NCBI GenBank assembly: GCA_024998565.1
Contig: JACOEM010000007.1
Span: 62,001-126,000, forward strand
DNA from: Nitrospira sp.
Lineage (GTDB): Bacteria > Nitrospirota > Nitrospiria > Nitrospirales > Nitrospiraceae
DNA: 64,000 bases
Reading direction: 5' to 3'
Position numbers and translations under genes: made by a program. The stretch's first letter is position 1. Every line of letters starts with the position of its first letter. This document shows, in pieces, positions 30,929 to 39,749 of the stretch. The notes below the pieces were generated by a model that had not been told where the DNA came from, ran no database searches, and saw only the letters and a program-made list of their open reading frames with translations.

Positions 30929-32206
30929 TTATTCATAGCGCAAGGCCGCCGCCGGATCCAGTTTGGCGGCTTGGAGCGAGGGGTAGAGCGTGGCCGCGAA
31001 ACTGATCAGAATCGCAGACCCGGCGACCAGTAACACATCCGAACCGAGCACATGGACCGGGATGCGGGAGATGTAGTACACGGTCGGGTCGAAGGTCCAA
31101 AAGGTCTGGATCAGCCAGAGAAACGTATACCCGAGCGGGACGCCGATGGCCGCACCGGAACAGCCGATGATCAGGCCGTTGAGCATGAAAATACGCATGA
31201 TGCCTTTGCGTGTCGCGCCCATCGCCTTGAGAATGGCGATCTCGCGCTGTTTTTCCGTCACGATCATGGTGAGGGTACTGACGATATTGAAGGAAGCCAC
31301 GATGGTGATCAAGACCAGCAGGAGGAACATCATCGTCTTTTCGAGTTTGAGTGCCGAAAACAGATTGCGGTTCATCTGCATCCAGTCCCTGGCCCAGAAG
31401 GCGAATCCGAGATGGTGCTCGATCGCGCGGGCAATGTCCGCCGCGCGGAACACATCGGTGACTTTCACCTCGATACCCGTCACGCTGGCGCCCATGTTGA
31501 AAAACTTCTGCGCCTCTCCCAGTTCGATGTACGCGAGGGAGGAGTCGTATTCGTACATGCCGGATTGAAAGATGCCGACGACGACGAATTGTCTGATTTT
31601 CGGCGTCATGCTGGCGCCCGTGATCGGGCCGACGGGGGAAACCACATTCAACGTGTCGCCGGGGAAGGCGCCGAGCCGCATCGAGAGTTCTTTTCCCAGA
31701 ATGATGCCCGGCCGCATGGCTGTGTCGGGACCGTTCGGCTCCCGTTCTTTTTCGGGAATGACCACTTTATTCTGTCGCGCGAGGTCGTCGAGGTTGCCGT
31801 TGACGAGATTGTGGGCCAACTCGGTGACCGTGCCTTCCCGTGCAGGGTCGATCCCGCGAAGAATAATGCCCTGGACACCGGACGGAGAAGTGAGCAGGAC
31901 CTGGCGGAAGATGAACGGGGTGGCGGCGACGACGTCCGGGACGGCTGCCACCTTCTTCACCTGGTCTTCGTAGTCGACCATGGATTCCTTCATGCGGTCG
32001 TTCACCAGGATGTGCGCCGTGGTGCCGAGAATCTTGGCCTGCACATCCTCCTTGAACCCGGTCATGATCCCGACCGTGCCGATCAGGGCGGCGACGCCGA
32101 GCGTAATCCCGGCAATCGAGACGATGGTGTTGAAGGAGATGGTGCGGTTGCGTCGCTTCGCGCGCAGGTACCGCAATCCGATGAAGATTTCGTAGGGCAG
32201 CGCCAT
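30929..32206 (-). CDS. lolC: Lipoprotein-releasing ABC transporter permease (LolC/LolE family)
   Basis: 425 residues. One N-terminal membrane helix (about 22-45; IVSIAGITLGVAALIGTVG), a large periplasmic domain, then three helices (about 275-300, 325-350, 380-405): the MacB/FtsX layout. LRYLRAKRRNRTISFNTIVS at the start is the LolC/E hallmark. Only one such permease is encoded here, so it may form a homodimer as in LolF-type systems. The gene starts two bases after the lysS stop. Confidence 0.92.
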   Translation of the reverse strand: MALPYEIFIGLRYLRAKRRNRTISFNTIVSIAGITLGVAALIGTVGIMTGFKEDVQAKILGTTAHILVNDRMKESMVDYEDQVKKVAAVPDVVAATPFIFRQVLLTSPSGVQGIILRGIDPAREGTVTELAHNLVNGNLDDLARQNKVVIPEKEREPNGPDTAMRPGIILGKELSMRLGAFPGDTLNVVSPVGPITGASMTPKIRQFVVVGIFQSGMYEYDSSLAYIELGEAQKFFNMGASVTGIEVKVTDVFRAADIARAIEHHLGFAFWARDWMQMNRNLFSALKLEKTMMFLLLVLITIVASFNIVSTLTMIVTEKQREIAILKAMGATRKGIMRIFMLNGLIIGCSGAAIGVPLGYTFLWLIQTFWTFDPTVYYISRIPVHVLGSDVLLVAGSAILISFAATLYPSLQAAKLDPAAALRYE

Positions 32207-32208
32207 GT

Positions 32209-33690
32209 CTACTTTTCAGGCCTCAGCTGCGGGAAGAGGACCACATCCCGGATCGAGGACTGATTGGTGAAGAGCATGACCAACCGATCGATGCCGATCC
32301 CTTCACCCGCAGTCGGCGGCATGCCGTATTCGAGGGCGCGCAGGAAGTCTTCATCGACGCGGTGGGCTTCCTCGTCTCCGGCCGCATGTTTCGCCGCCTG
32401 AGCCTCGAAGCGCTCGCGCTGATCGAGCGGATCGTTCAACTCGGAGAAGGCGTTGGCGATTTCACGTCCCGCGATGTAGAGCTCGAACCGGTCGGTGAGC
32501 GACGGATCGGAGTCTTTCCTTCGCGCGAGCGGGGAAATCTCGATCGGGTAGTCGGTGATGAAGGTCGGCTGTTGGAGGCGTGGCTCGACGGTCTCTTCGA
32601 AGATCTCGTTGAGGATATTCACCAGTGATTCTTTGGGAGAGACTTCGACACCGAGGCGTTGGGCCGCCGCAAGGGCCTCATCGCGATTCGTGAGGACGGA
32701 GGGCGGCAGGCTATTCACTTCCAGAATCGATTGGTGATACGACCATCGGCGCCACGGCGATTCCAGATTGATCTGTGTGCCTTGATAGTCGAGCGTGGTG
32801 GTGCCGAGAATGTCCTGGGCCAACCGGCCGAAGAGTTCTTCGGTCAACACGATCAAGTCGTGGTAGTCGGCGTAGGAGACGTAAAACTCCAGCATGGTGA
32901 ATTCGGGATTGTGAATCGTCGAGATGCCTTCGTTCCTGAAATTCCGGTTGATCTCAAACACGCGCGGGAAGCCGCCGACGATCAGCCGCTTGAGATAGAG
33001 TTCCGGGGCAATGCGAAGATAGAGCTCGGCGCCCAGGGCATTGTGATGGGTGACGAAGGGTTTCGCGGCGGCGCCGCCGGGAATCGGGTGCATCATCGGC
33101 GTTTCGACTTCGAGAAAGCCGCGTTCGATCAGAAACGCGCGAATCCCCGAGACGATGCGGCTGCGCAGAGCGAATATCTGGTGAACCTGTGGATTGGCAA
33201 TGAGATCGACGTAGCGCTGCCGATACCGGGTTTCGACATCGGTGAGCCCATGCCACTTTTCGGGAAGCGGGCGGAGCGCCTTGCTCAGAAACGTGAGGGT
33301 CTTCACTTCCACCGTAAACTCGTTGGTCTTGGTGCGGAATAAGACACCCGTGACACCGATCCAGTCGCCGAGATCCAGTCCCTCGGAAATCTGGTGGGCC
33401 TGATCCCCCAGCGTGTCCTTCTTGAGGTAGACCTGCAGGCGATCCGATCCGTCCTGCAGCACCGCGAAGGCAGCTTTGCCGAAGCGGCGCAAGCCGACGA
33501 TACGGCCGGCGATGGTACAGCCGATCTGCTCCTGTTCCAGCACCTCTTTGGTTTTCTCACCGTGGAGACGCGTGAGTTGTCCTGCGCGGTCCTTGACCTC
33601 GAAGCGCGTGCCATAGGGAGCCACCCCGAGTTGCCGAAGTTGGTCGAGTTTCTTGATGCGTTGTTGGCGTTGATCGTTCAGTTCATCCAT
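32209..33690 (-). CDS. lysS: Lysyl-tRNA synthetase, class II
   Basis: 493 residues from ATG 33690 (GTG 33696 also in frame). OB-fold anticodon domain (about 55-150; GRIVGLRRFGKAAFAVLQDGS), motif 1 around RSRIVSGIRAFLIERGFLEVETP, motif 2 FEINRNFRNEGIS, motif 3 GEGIGIDRLVML. It charges tRNA-Lys in the cytoplasm. No ribosome-binding site is obvious before the start; the preceding spacer is low-complexity. lolC begins two bases after the stop. Confidence 0.97.
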   Translation of the reverse strand: MDELNDQRQQRIKKLDQLRQLGVAPYGTRFEVKDRAGQLTRLHGEKTKEVLEQEQIGCTIAGRIVGLRRFGKAAFAVLQDGSDRLQVYLKKDTLGDQAHQISEGLDLGDWIGVTGVLFRTKTNEFTVEVKTLTFLSKALRPLPEKWHGLTDVETRYRQRYVDLIANPQVHQIFALRSRIVSGIRAFLIERGFLEVETPMMHPIPGGAAAKPFVTHHNALGAELYLRIAPELYLKRLIVGGFPRVFEINRNFRNEGISTIHNPEFTMLEFYVSYADYHDLIVLTEELFGRLAQDILGTTTLDYQGTQINLESPWRRWSYHQSILEVNSLPPSVLTNRDEALAAAQRLGVEVSPKESLVNILNEIFEETVEPRLQQPTFITDYPIEISPLARRKDSDPSLTDRFELYIAGREIANAFSELNDPLDQRERFEAQAAKHAAGDEEAHRVDEDFLRALEYGMPPTAGEGIGIDRLVMLFTNQSSIRDVVLFPQLRPEK

Positions 33691-33696
33691 GATCAC

Positions 33697-33791
33697 ACGG
33701 AGCGTATGGCTGCTAGCGAATAGCTGATGGTCCGGAACAGGTTCCGTTTCCTGCTATCTGCTATAGGCCATAGGCTATCAGCTCCCTTTCT
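33697..33791 (-). repeat. Palindrome-rich low-complexity spacer (AGCTGAT/ATCAGCT type)
   Basis: On the + strand AGCTGAT (33720-33726) is matched by ATCAGCT near 33776, with GGAACAGGTTCC and CTATAGGCCATAGGCTAT between them. These shuffled AGCTAT/CAGCT words do not look like coding or ordinary promoter DNA. The spacer separates prfB from lysS. Confidence 0.5.
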
Positions 33792-34935
33792 TTACAGGTC
33801 ATCATCCTTCATGCCGACCGGTTCCGGGGCTTTCCCGCCGGTCAGTTTTCTCTGGAGATAGGCTTCGATGAACCCGTCCAGCTCACCGTCCATAACGGCG
33901 GAGACCTGGCCGACTTCGTATCCGGTCCGATGGTCTTTGACCATCTGGTAGGGCTGGAAGACATAGGACCGGATCTGGCTGCCCCAGGCGATGTCCTTCT
34001 TTTCGCCCACGATGGCGTTGAACTCGGCTTCTTTTTTGCGCTGCTCCACTTCAAAGAGGCGCGCGCGCAAAATTTTCATGGCGCCGTTGCGATTTTGCAG
34101 TTGCGACCGTTCATTCTGACATTGCACCACGATGCCCGTCGGAATGTGGGTGATACGGATGGCGGTCTCGACCTTGTTGACGTTCTGACCGCCGGCGCCA
34201 CCGGCACGGAAGGTGTCGACTCGTAGATCCTTGTCGTCGATCACCACTTCCACATCGTCGTCGAGTTCGGGATAAACGAAAACCGAGGCAAAGGACGTGT
34301 GCCGGCGTTTGTTGGCGTCGAACGGGGAGATCCGCACGAGGCGATGCACGCCGGCTTCGGCTTTGAGATAGCCGTAGGCATAGGGTCCGCTGACGGACAG
34401 CGTCGCGCTCTTGATGCCCGCCTCATCGCCGCCCTGCAAATCCAAGGTCTCGACCTTAAATCCTTTTTGCTCGGCCCATCGCACGTACATACGCAGCAGC
34501 ATCTGCGCCCAGTCCTGCGATTCGGTTCCGCCGGCACCGGGATGGATCGCGAAGATGGCATTGCTCGAGTCCAATTCGCCTGAGAGCAGCAACTCGATGC
34601 GGAATTGGGCGACGGCTTTTTCGAATGGTCCGAGTTCGGCCAGGAGTTCCTGCTCCAGCCCCGCATCGCCGGATTCCATTGCCAGTTCGAGAAGTGCCTC
34701 GATGTCGTTTTGCCGGCGTTCGGTCTCCCGCCAGCGGGACAGTTCCCGATCGAGGGCGGCCTTGCGGCGGTTCACCTTGGCGGCCGCCTGCGTATCTTTC
34801 CAGAAATCCGGCAGGGAGGTTTTGACTTCGATGTCGTTGAGTTCAGCGGTCATCCGAGCCAGGTCAAAGATGCCCCCGTAGTTGAGCCAACTGTTCGCCG
34901 AGGGTACGCACACGGGTTCGGACATCATCTAACAT
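33792..34935 (-). CDS. prfB: Peptide chain release factor 2 (programmed +1 frameshift)
   Basis: 380 residues after recoding. The true start is ATG 34935 (AAAGGA upstream): 23 codons ending RGHL, then an in-frame TGA at 34866-34864. Slipping one base at CTT-TGA-C continues as [10 protein letters not shown] in the +1 frame to 33792. An internal Shine-Dalgarno-like CGGGGG lies just upstream of the slip site, as in Escherichia coli. The rest is a standard RF2: SPF tripeptide ([10 protein letters not shown]), catalytic GGQ ([11 protein letters not shown]). RF2 reads UGA and UAA, so low RF2 favours the shift: self-regulation. lnt ends 18 bases upstream. Reading only the ungapped frame would give a wrong N-terminus starting at 34928. 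Confidence 0.96.
34863..34869 (-). promoter_or_regulatory. prfB: Programmed +1 frameshift site CTTTGAC of prfB
   Basis: On the minus strand the bases read CTTTGAC, with the TGA stop in the zero frame at codon 24 and a G-rich Shine-Dalgarno-like element (CGGGGGCAT) a few bases upstream. This is the canonical RF2 recoding site. Confidence 0.93.
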
Positions 34936-34953
34936 GGCACGGTCCTTTCTCTG

Positions 34954-36588
34954 TCAGGCTGGTCGCCCGGCTGGTTCACCACCGGCGGGTTCTGTGTCTT
35001 GGGAAAAGTAGCCGGTCAGGCACAAAAGCGCGACGAGTATAGCACAGGCATACGCAAAGAGATCACCGTATTGCGAGTAAAAGGTCTGCTGATGGCTGAT
35101 GGCAATGGTTCCTCTGAGCGCGTCCTGCGTGAAGATCGGTGACTGTTGCGTGACACGTCCGTAAGGGTCGATGAAGCCGGAGATGCCGGTGTTGGCCGCC
35201 CGGGCGAAGGCGACATGATTTTCCACGGCGCGAAAGACCACCATGCCGAAATGTTGATAGGGCGCCGACGATGGACCGAACCAGGCATCGTTCGTGACCG
35301 TGACCATGAAATCGGCTCCGTTCGCCGCAAACTGCCGCACGAGGTTGGGGAAGATCACTTCGTAACAAATGACGACGCCGAACTTCACGTGGAAATCGGT
35401 GAGCGTGGCTGCGGTCACCGCGGGCGGGTTCTTCTCGCGGGGCTTGAACATCAATAACGTCGATCCCGGTCCGGCTTCGAAGTCGCCGATGCCTTCGACG
35501 AGTTTGTCCAGGAAGAACAAGATTGAATTGTGAAACGGAATGTATTCGCCGAAGGGAACCAGATGTTGCTTGTCATAGCGACCGAGGATCTGGCCGTCGG
35601 TGGCGAGCAGGTACGCGCTGTTGAGCAGGAAGGGGCGGCCGTCCGGATGACGTCGCAATGCGGGGCTGCCGAACAGCAGTGGGGCGCCGGAACGGCGAGC
35701 CATGTCGTTCACAACTGCGCGGTACTGCGGTTCCATTTCAAATACAAAGGGTGTGGCGGCTTCCGGCCAGACGATGAGATCCAGGTTGTCGCCCAGTCCC
35801 GCAGTGAGTCGATCGTAACGCGCCATCGTCTCCTGGCGAAATGCCACATCCCATTTCTGGGCCTGCTCCACATTCGGTTGCACGACTCCCACCGACAATG
35901 TGCGGGTCGGGACATGCTGGGCGGAAGACAAGAGGGTGGTGCCATAAAACAGGGCGACGCCGAATCCGGCTATAGCCGCGACCGATGATGGCCAGGGAAA
36001 GGAGCGGATCTGAAATCCGCGATAGGCCTTGAAACTCCAGATGATCGTTTCCGCCAGCGCGGCGTTGACCAACACGAGGAGGAATGAGACGCCGTACACT
36101 CCGAAATGGTCGGCCAGTTGGATGATGGGAAGCCATTGGTATTGGGAATATCCGAACAGTGCCCAGGGTAAACCGGAGAGAAAGTAGGTACGGATCAGTT
36201 CCAAGGTCACCCAGAGAAAAGGCGCGGGCAGGAAACCCAGCGTCGGGAATGCCGTCCGGATCCACGAAAGTCCGCCTGCATAGACGGCCATGTAGAGTCC
36301 GAGGTAGACCGTGAGCAACAACATCACCAGGGTGGCAATCGGGAACGGGACCTTCCCGTAGACGTTCATGGCTGTAATGACCCAAAACATCGAGCCCGTG
36401 AAGGCCAGCGTGCCGGAAAGCCAGCCGATACGGAACGCGCGGCCCGGCGACAGGTATTCGACCGCGATATGCAGCGGGACCAGCGCGAACCAGGCCACCA
36501 TGCCGAGGTCGAACGCGGGGAAGGAGAGGGGATAGAGAAGACCGCTCGCGCAGGCAAGCAGAATGAGGCGTGCGCGGGAGATGGTCAT
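34954..36588 (-). CDS. lnt: Apolipoprotein N-acyltransferase
   Basis: 544 residues from ATG 36588. Six or more N-terminal membrane helices (residues 5-230), then a nitrilase-type domain with the triad Glu276 (VWPEAATP), Lys340 (YDKQHLVPFGEYIP) and Cys408 (VICYEVIFPN), and a C-terminal membrane helix. It adds the third acyl chain to lipoproteins in the inner membrane, which lets LolCD recognise them. The lolCD genes lie further along the same leftward run. A -35/-10 pair at 36596-36624 ends about eight bases before the start codon, so the message may be nearly leaderless. Confidence 0.95.
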   Translation of the reverse strand: MTISRARLILLACASGLLYPLSFPAFDLGMVAWFALVPLHIAVEYLSPGRAFRIGWLSGTLAFTGSMFWVITAMNVYGKVPFPIATLVMLLLTVYLGLYMAVYAGGLSWIRTAFPTLGFLPAPFLWVTLELIRTYFLSGLPWALFGYSQYQWLPIIQLADHFGVYGVSFLLVLVNAALAETIIWSFKAYRGFQIRSFPWPSSVAAIAGFGVALFYGTTLLSSAQHVPTRTLSVGVVQPNVEQAQKWDVAFRQETMARYDRLTAGLGDNLDLIVWPEAATPFVFEMEPQYRAVVNDMARRSGAPLLFGSPALRRHPDGRPFLLNSAYLLATDGQILGRYDKQHLVPFGEYIPFHNSILFFLDKLVEGIGDFEAGPGSTLLMFKPREKNPPAVTAATLTDFHVKFGVVICYEVIFPNLVRQFAANGADFMVTVTNDAWFGPSSAPYQHFGMVVFRAVENHVAFARAANTGISGFIDPYGRVTQQSPIFTQDALRGTIAISHQQTFYSQYGDLFAYACAILVALLCLTGYFSQDTEPAGGEPAGRPA

Positions 36589-36595
36589 TGCCTGT

Positions 36596-36624
36596 AACTT
36601 AACGAAAGACCTGAAGAGATTCAA
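36596..36624 (-). promoter_or_regulatory. Possible promoter of lnt
   Basis: Minus strand: TTGAAT (36624-36619), 17 bases, TAAGTT (36601-36596). The -10 box is only seven bases from the start codon, which would give almost no leader. Confidence 0.3.
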
Positions 36625-36683
36625 CCGTGCTCTTTGGCGGATGGGCTTGGGGGAGGATCATCCCAGACTGGTCGTTCGACCGG

Positions 36684-37082
36684 TCAGCGCCCCGATCGCC
36701 CGCCGAACCTGCTGTATCTGCCAGGACTGCCGGATGATGCGGGGGGCTGTGGGTATGGAGTTGCCATACCTCTTGGTTGGAGCGGCAGTAACGGCGCCGG
36801 TGTGACGAGATTCGGCGGTGTCGGTGTTCCGAATGGTGTGACTGATCCGGGCACTGCGCCATGGGGAGAACTGAACGTGTGTGACGGAAGGCCGGACCCC
36901 AGATGGGTGACACCTTTGTTTCCATGTGCGTCGGAATGGATGGCGTTCCCTTCCCCCAGCGGGGTCAGGGTGCTGGTGGTTCCGTCGCGCTGCTGAAGAA
37001 TCGACGGCTGGGAACCGGCGATGGAAACCGGGCCTAAGAGCGTCCATGCGGTCAGTAGCACCAGCAAGCTGGTAGTCGGCAT
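36684..37082 (-). CDS. Small secreted Pro/Gly-rich protein
   Basis: 132 residues from ATG 37082, with GGCGGAG seven bases upstream. A signal peptide (LLVLLTAWTLLGPVSIAGS) is followed by a mature chain rich in Pro, Gly, Ser and Thr with no Cys (GTPTPPNLVTPAPLLPLQP, PYPQPPASSGSPG). It looks disordered. The frame is open further upstream to 37256, but that part lacks export features. Similar low-complexity exported proteins occur at 50162-50584 in this window. No family recognised. Confidence 0.5.
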   Translation of the reverse strand: MPTTSLLVLLTAWTLLGPVSIAGSQPSILQQRDGTTSTLTPLGEGNAIHSDAHGNKGVTHLGSGLPSHTFSSPHGAVPGSVTPFGTPTPPNLVTPAPLLPLQPRGMATPYPQPPASSGSPGRYSRFGGRSGR

Positions 37083-37496
37083 AGAATGCTCCGCCTGTAG
37101 ATACGCGGGGGGATTGCTGTCCACATTGTACCGAATGTCCGTCCCTGATGGGTGAACCGCCACATTGAGATATTCAAGGATGCGAGAGAGTCCCTGCCCG
37201 GCAACCCGCGTCCGCTCTAGGTTCTTGCCATATTGACTGCTTTTTGAGCGAGGCATAGACTAACTTAGTTATTCAATGCCACCCTTTCTGCAGGTGGTCG
37301 CATGGTCTTCCGTGGCGAACATGACCGCCGCTCTGACCAAACCAGCCTTGTCCCGTTCTGTCCGGTCGGTACCCTTCTTCCACGACGTTCCGCATCAAGA
37401 TCTTCTGCCCGTGCTTTGTGTCCCGCAAGGCCGGGAATACAGTTCCGTTCTACGGATGCGTCATCACACACCAACCACACCAAGGAGGATTTTTCT
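37083..37496. other. 414-base divergent intergenic region
   Basis: It holds a good rightward promoter (37233-37261). The frames that cross it on both strands have no ribosome-binding sites and no protein-like features. A long leader of about 230 bases would precede the first small gene at 37497. Confidence 0.4.
37233..37261 (+). promoter_or_regulatory. Sigma-70-type promoter upstream of the small membrane gene group
   Basis: TTGACT (37233-37238), exactly 17 bases, TAGACT (37256-37261). It points toward genes at 37497, 37599 and 38597. Confidence 0.45.
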
Positions 37497-37589
37497 ATGC
37501 TGAGACGACAGCGATCTGGTGCGGCTCAGATTCCGGCGCGCCGGCATCCTGCCTGTTTGCCCCGCGCCGAACTACCCGAGGCAGGATAG
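37497..37589 (+). CDS. 30-residue basic peptide with strong ribosome-binding site
   Basis: AAGGAGGA (37482-37489) stands seven bases before the ATG. The peptide is Arg- and Ala-rich with one Cys (RRQRSGAAQIPARRHP) and ends nine bases before the next start. It may be a real small protein or a leader peptide that couples ribosomes to the following gene. Composition alone would not support it; the ribosome-binding site does. Confidence 0.35.
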   Translation: MLRRQRSGAAQIPARRHPACLPRAELPEAG

Positions 37590-37598
37590 GAGGATATC

Positions 37599-38543
37599 AT
37601 GGGACGAAAATATGACCTCATCGATGTCGTGGCCGCCATTGGATTGGTGGCCACGCTGTTCGGCGGGTATCTATTGGTGACGGCTGCCGATGGTTTTTGG
37701 CAGGCACCGATCGCTCCCGCTGTGAACATGACCACCGCGATTCACGATCCCTCCACCGGCATGCAGTATCTCCAGCCGGTTCTGGGCCAAGCGATCGTTT
37801 ACGATGCCTTGCTCGACCGGGAGGCTGGTGCTGCCCTCTCCGCTTCCGCCATGGAGTTAAACCGGGCGGTGAGTGAATCCCAGCTGATCTCGACGACCCT
37901 GCTGAGTCCGCTGGTGCTGGCAGAGTTGCACGCGTTTGGACAGGAAGCCGATCATCGTGCGCGGATGCAGTATGTCATGGGCAAGTCCGTCGTCAATCAG
38001 ACTCGTCGTGGGCTTGCAAGCGGAGCCCTCTCTGCCGGCCAGTATGCCGGCGATTTCAACGCGAACCTGATCCAGAGGGCCGAATCGATCGGACAGCGCA
38101 TGCACGATCAGTTTGAGTCGACCAGGCAGGCGATCCTTGGCCGGTCGATCGTTGAGGCGATTCAAGAGGAGGATCGTATGACGGCGATGGTCCAGGAGCG
38201 AATCGGTCGGGCCGTCGTTCAAGTGACCCAGGCGCAAGAAGGGTATGCAGAGGCGAAGGCGGCCGGGCAGATTCAACTCGCCAGCGCGATGAGCGCGGCC
38301 GTTCGCACGGATGCATTGGTGGATCGGTTGGCTCTGCTCGAGGAGATGCCGGCCGGCCGTACGATGGTTGCCTACCACTCCACTACCACCGCCGATATTT
38401 CGCGCGAGGCCCTGGTGCTGGCCTGTCTTGGCCTGATTGCATTGTTCGTCGGTGGTTTGGCGTTCAGCAGTAAGAGGGAGGCGGACAGTATTCCGCTGTG
38501 GAAGTTAGAGACGTTGCTGCAGTTGCACCGTTCAGGTAGATAA
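37599..38543 (+). CDS. Unknown protein with membrane helix at each end
   Basis: 314 residues; TAGGAGGATATC precedes the ATG. Membrane helices at about 9-28 and 272-292, a helical extracytoplasmic or cytoplasmic middle (AMELNRAVSESQLISTTLL, RIGRAVVQVTQAQEGYAEA) and a short charged C-terminus. Two helices flanking a mainly helical domain recall chemoreceptor sensor architecture, but no methyl-accepting or HAMP region is present. No family recognised. A 40-residue membrane peptide follows 53 bases downstream. Confidence 0.65.
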   Translation: MGRKYDLIDVVAAIGLVATLFGGYLLVTAADGFWQAPIAPAVNMTTAIHDPSTGMQYLQPVLGQAIVYDALLDREAGAALSASAMELNRAVSESQLISTTLLSPLVLAELHAFGQEADHRARMQYVMGKSVVNQTRRGLASGALSAGQYAGDFNANLIQRAESIGQRMHDQFESTRQAILGRSIVEAIQEEDRMTAMVQERIGRAVVQVTQAQEGYAEAKAAGQIQLASAMSAAVRTDALVDRLALLEEMPAGRTMVAYHSTTTADISREALVLACLGLIALFVGGLAFSSKREADSIPLWKLETLLQLHRSGR

Positions 38544-38596
38544 CGCTGCTCCCGGTGAATCGCTCGACGATTTTCAGGGGCAAGAGGAGGTCGGAC

Positions 38597-38719
38597 ATGT
38601 CGTGGGAAAACTGGGCCGTGGCCATCGGGCTGGGCGCACTCCTCATGATGTTTTTTGTGTTGATGGAGTTGTTCTTTGCTGGTCCGCGGCAGCCATTGGA
38701 TCATGGGCGAAGAAAATGA
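38597..38719 (+). CDS. 40-residue membrane peptide
   Basis: AAGAGGAGG (38582-38590) lies six bases before the ATG. Residues 6-28 (WAVAIGLGALLMMFFVLMEL) form one hydrophobic helix; the tail is basic. It may work with the upstream membrane protein. The ribosome-binding site, helix and position make it credible despite its size. Confidence 0.5.
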   Translation: MSWENWAVAIGLGALLMMFFVLMELFFAGPRQPLDHGRRK

Positions 38720-38805
38720 GATCGCGGAGGAGTCCATCTCGAAACGAGGGAGCGGCGTAGCGCTTCCTTCGGTGCTGAGGATTTCCCGGGCTGGTGAAGC
38801 GCCTG

Positions 38806-39147
38806 TTAGTTAAGACAGGACCAGAGGCCTGGGAGCATCACTTTGGCCATGGCCTTGAGCTCGGACTCAGATTGTGGGGGAACGCCCGAGAGGGCGATAC
38901 CGAAGTTGTGGCCCTTCGACCAGCGGACCGTGGCCCGGCGGATGAGCATGGGCGTCTCGGGGGTCGGCTGGATGACGATCACCACCAGTTCCATTCCCAC
39001 GCTGACTTGCTCTTTTCCCCGAATACGCCCGCCTGAGGCGTTGAAGTCCTCAGTGACGCCGATGGTTTGAAATGTGCCGTTTGAATAATAAATGGGGTAC
39101 TGCACGGGAATACGTCTGGCCCCGCGTTCGCGATAGGCAGTGTTCAT
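38806..39147 (-). CDS. PilZ-domain protein
   Basis: 113 residues. Single PilZ domain: RERGARRIPVQYPIYY supplies the RxxxR part of the cyclic di-GMP motif, EDFNASGGRIRG the (D/N)-x-S-x-x-G part with Ala-Ser-Gly-Gly, and VRWSKGHNFGIAL the closing strand. It probably binds cyclic di-GMP. Its start overlaps the stop of the VanZ-like gene (ATGA), so they are translated together. Confidence 0.75.
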   Translation of the reverse strand: MNTAYRERGARRIPVQYPIYYSNGTFQTIGVTEDFNASGGRIRGKEQVSVGMELVVIVIQPTPETPMLIRRATVRWSKGHNFGIALSGVPPQSESELKAMAKVMLPGLWSCLN

Positions 39148-39584
39148 TTCGACGACGTTCCTTTCCTCAGGGGGTGTACGTTCGCTCTCAGAGCCGGTAC
39201 GAACCGGTCAGTCTGTCTGGAGGTGCTGTGTAGCCACAGCATCAGGGCGCCGGCCATCATGGCACCCGTGAGATCGTTCAAGAGATCAGAGAGGGAGGCT
39301 TCGCGTCCCGGGGCCGTTCCCTGGGCCACCTCCGTCCATAAGCCAAAGACCCCGGCAAACGCGATTCCAACGAGCAGGGCGTAGCGAATCGGCCAGCCAC
39401 GCAGGCGGAACCCAACCATAGCCAACCAGGCCAGGAGGCCGTAGGCCGGTACGTGCGCCGCATCACGCCAGTCACCCGGGACAAGGTGCAGGAGCGAACC
39501 GGTGAATCCGATGCCGGGCGAAGCGACGGCAAGACCCGCCAGCAACAGCATATAGCCGGCGATGACGGCGACGACAAGCAACAT
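39144..39584 (-). CDS. VanZ-like membrane protein
   Basis: 146 residues from ATG 39584, with GAAAGGA upstream (GTG 39611 is an alternative giving nine more residues). Four hydrophobic segments (LLVVAVIAGYMLLLAGLAV, AAHVPAYGLLAWLAMVGF, ALLVGIAFAGVFGLWTEV, DLTGAMMAGALMLWL). DxxHxxxYxxL-type and Glu-containing motifs (DAAHVPAYGLLAW, GLWTEVAQGTAPGREAS, SDLLNDLTG) match the VanZ family. Function in the family is unclear; some confer teicoplanin tolerance. Confidence 0.7.
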   Translation of the reverse strand: MLLVVAVIAGYMLLLAGLAVASPGIGFTGSLLHLVPGDWRDAAHVPAYGLLAWLAMVGFRLRGWPIRYALLVGIAFAGVFGLWTEVAQGTAPGREASLSDLLNDLTGAMMAGALMLWLHSTSRQTDRFVPALRANVHPLRKGTSSK

Positions 39585-39749
39585 GGAAGGACGTCCTTTC
39601 GATGAGTTCACGTGACCTTGCGCAGGGTACGGTGCAGGGTGCGTGAATCACCATCGGTCCTTCGGCGAAGGGACTAATGCTTTGGAGGGGCGAGGAGTGT
39701 TCGGCAGAGGGATTGGCCGTTGATCGGCGGGTGTCGCGAATGAGCCGGG

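Noticed and set aside
31052-32263. 403-codon open frame opposite lolC
   Set aside because: Shadow of lolC; Arg/His/Asp-rich composition typical of antisense frames.
37265-37483. 72-codon leftward frame
   Set aside because: Crosses a good rightward promoter, no ribosome-binding site, Arg-rich.
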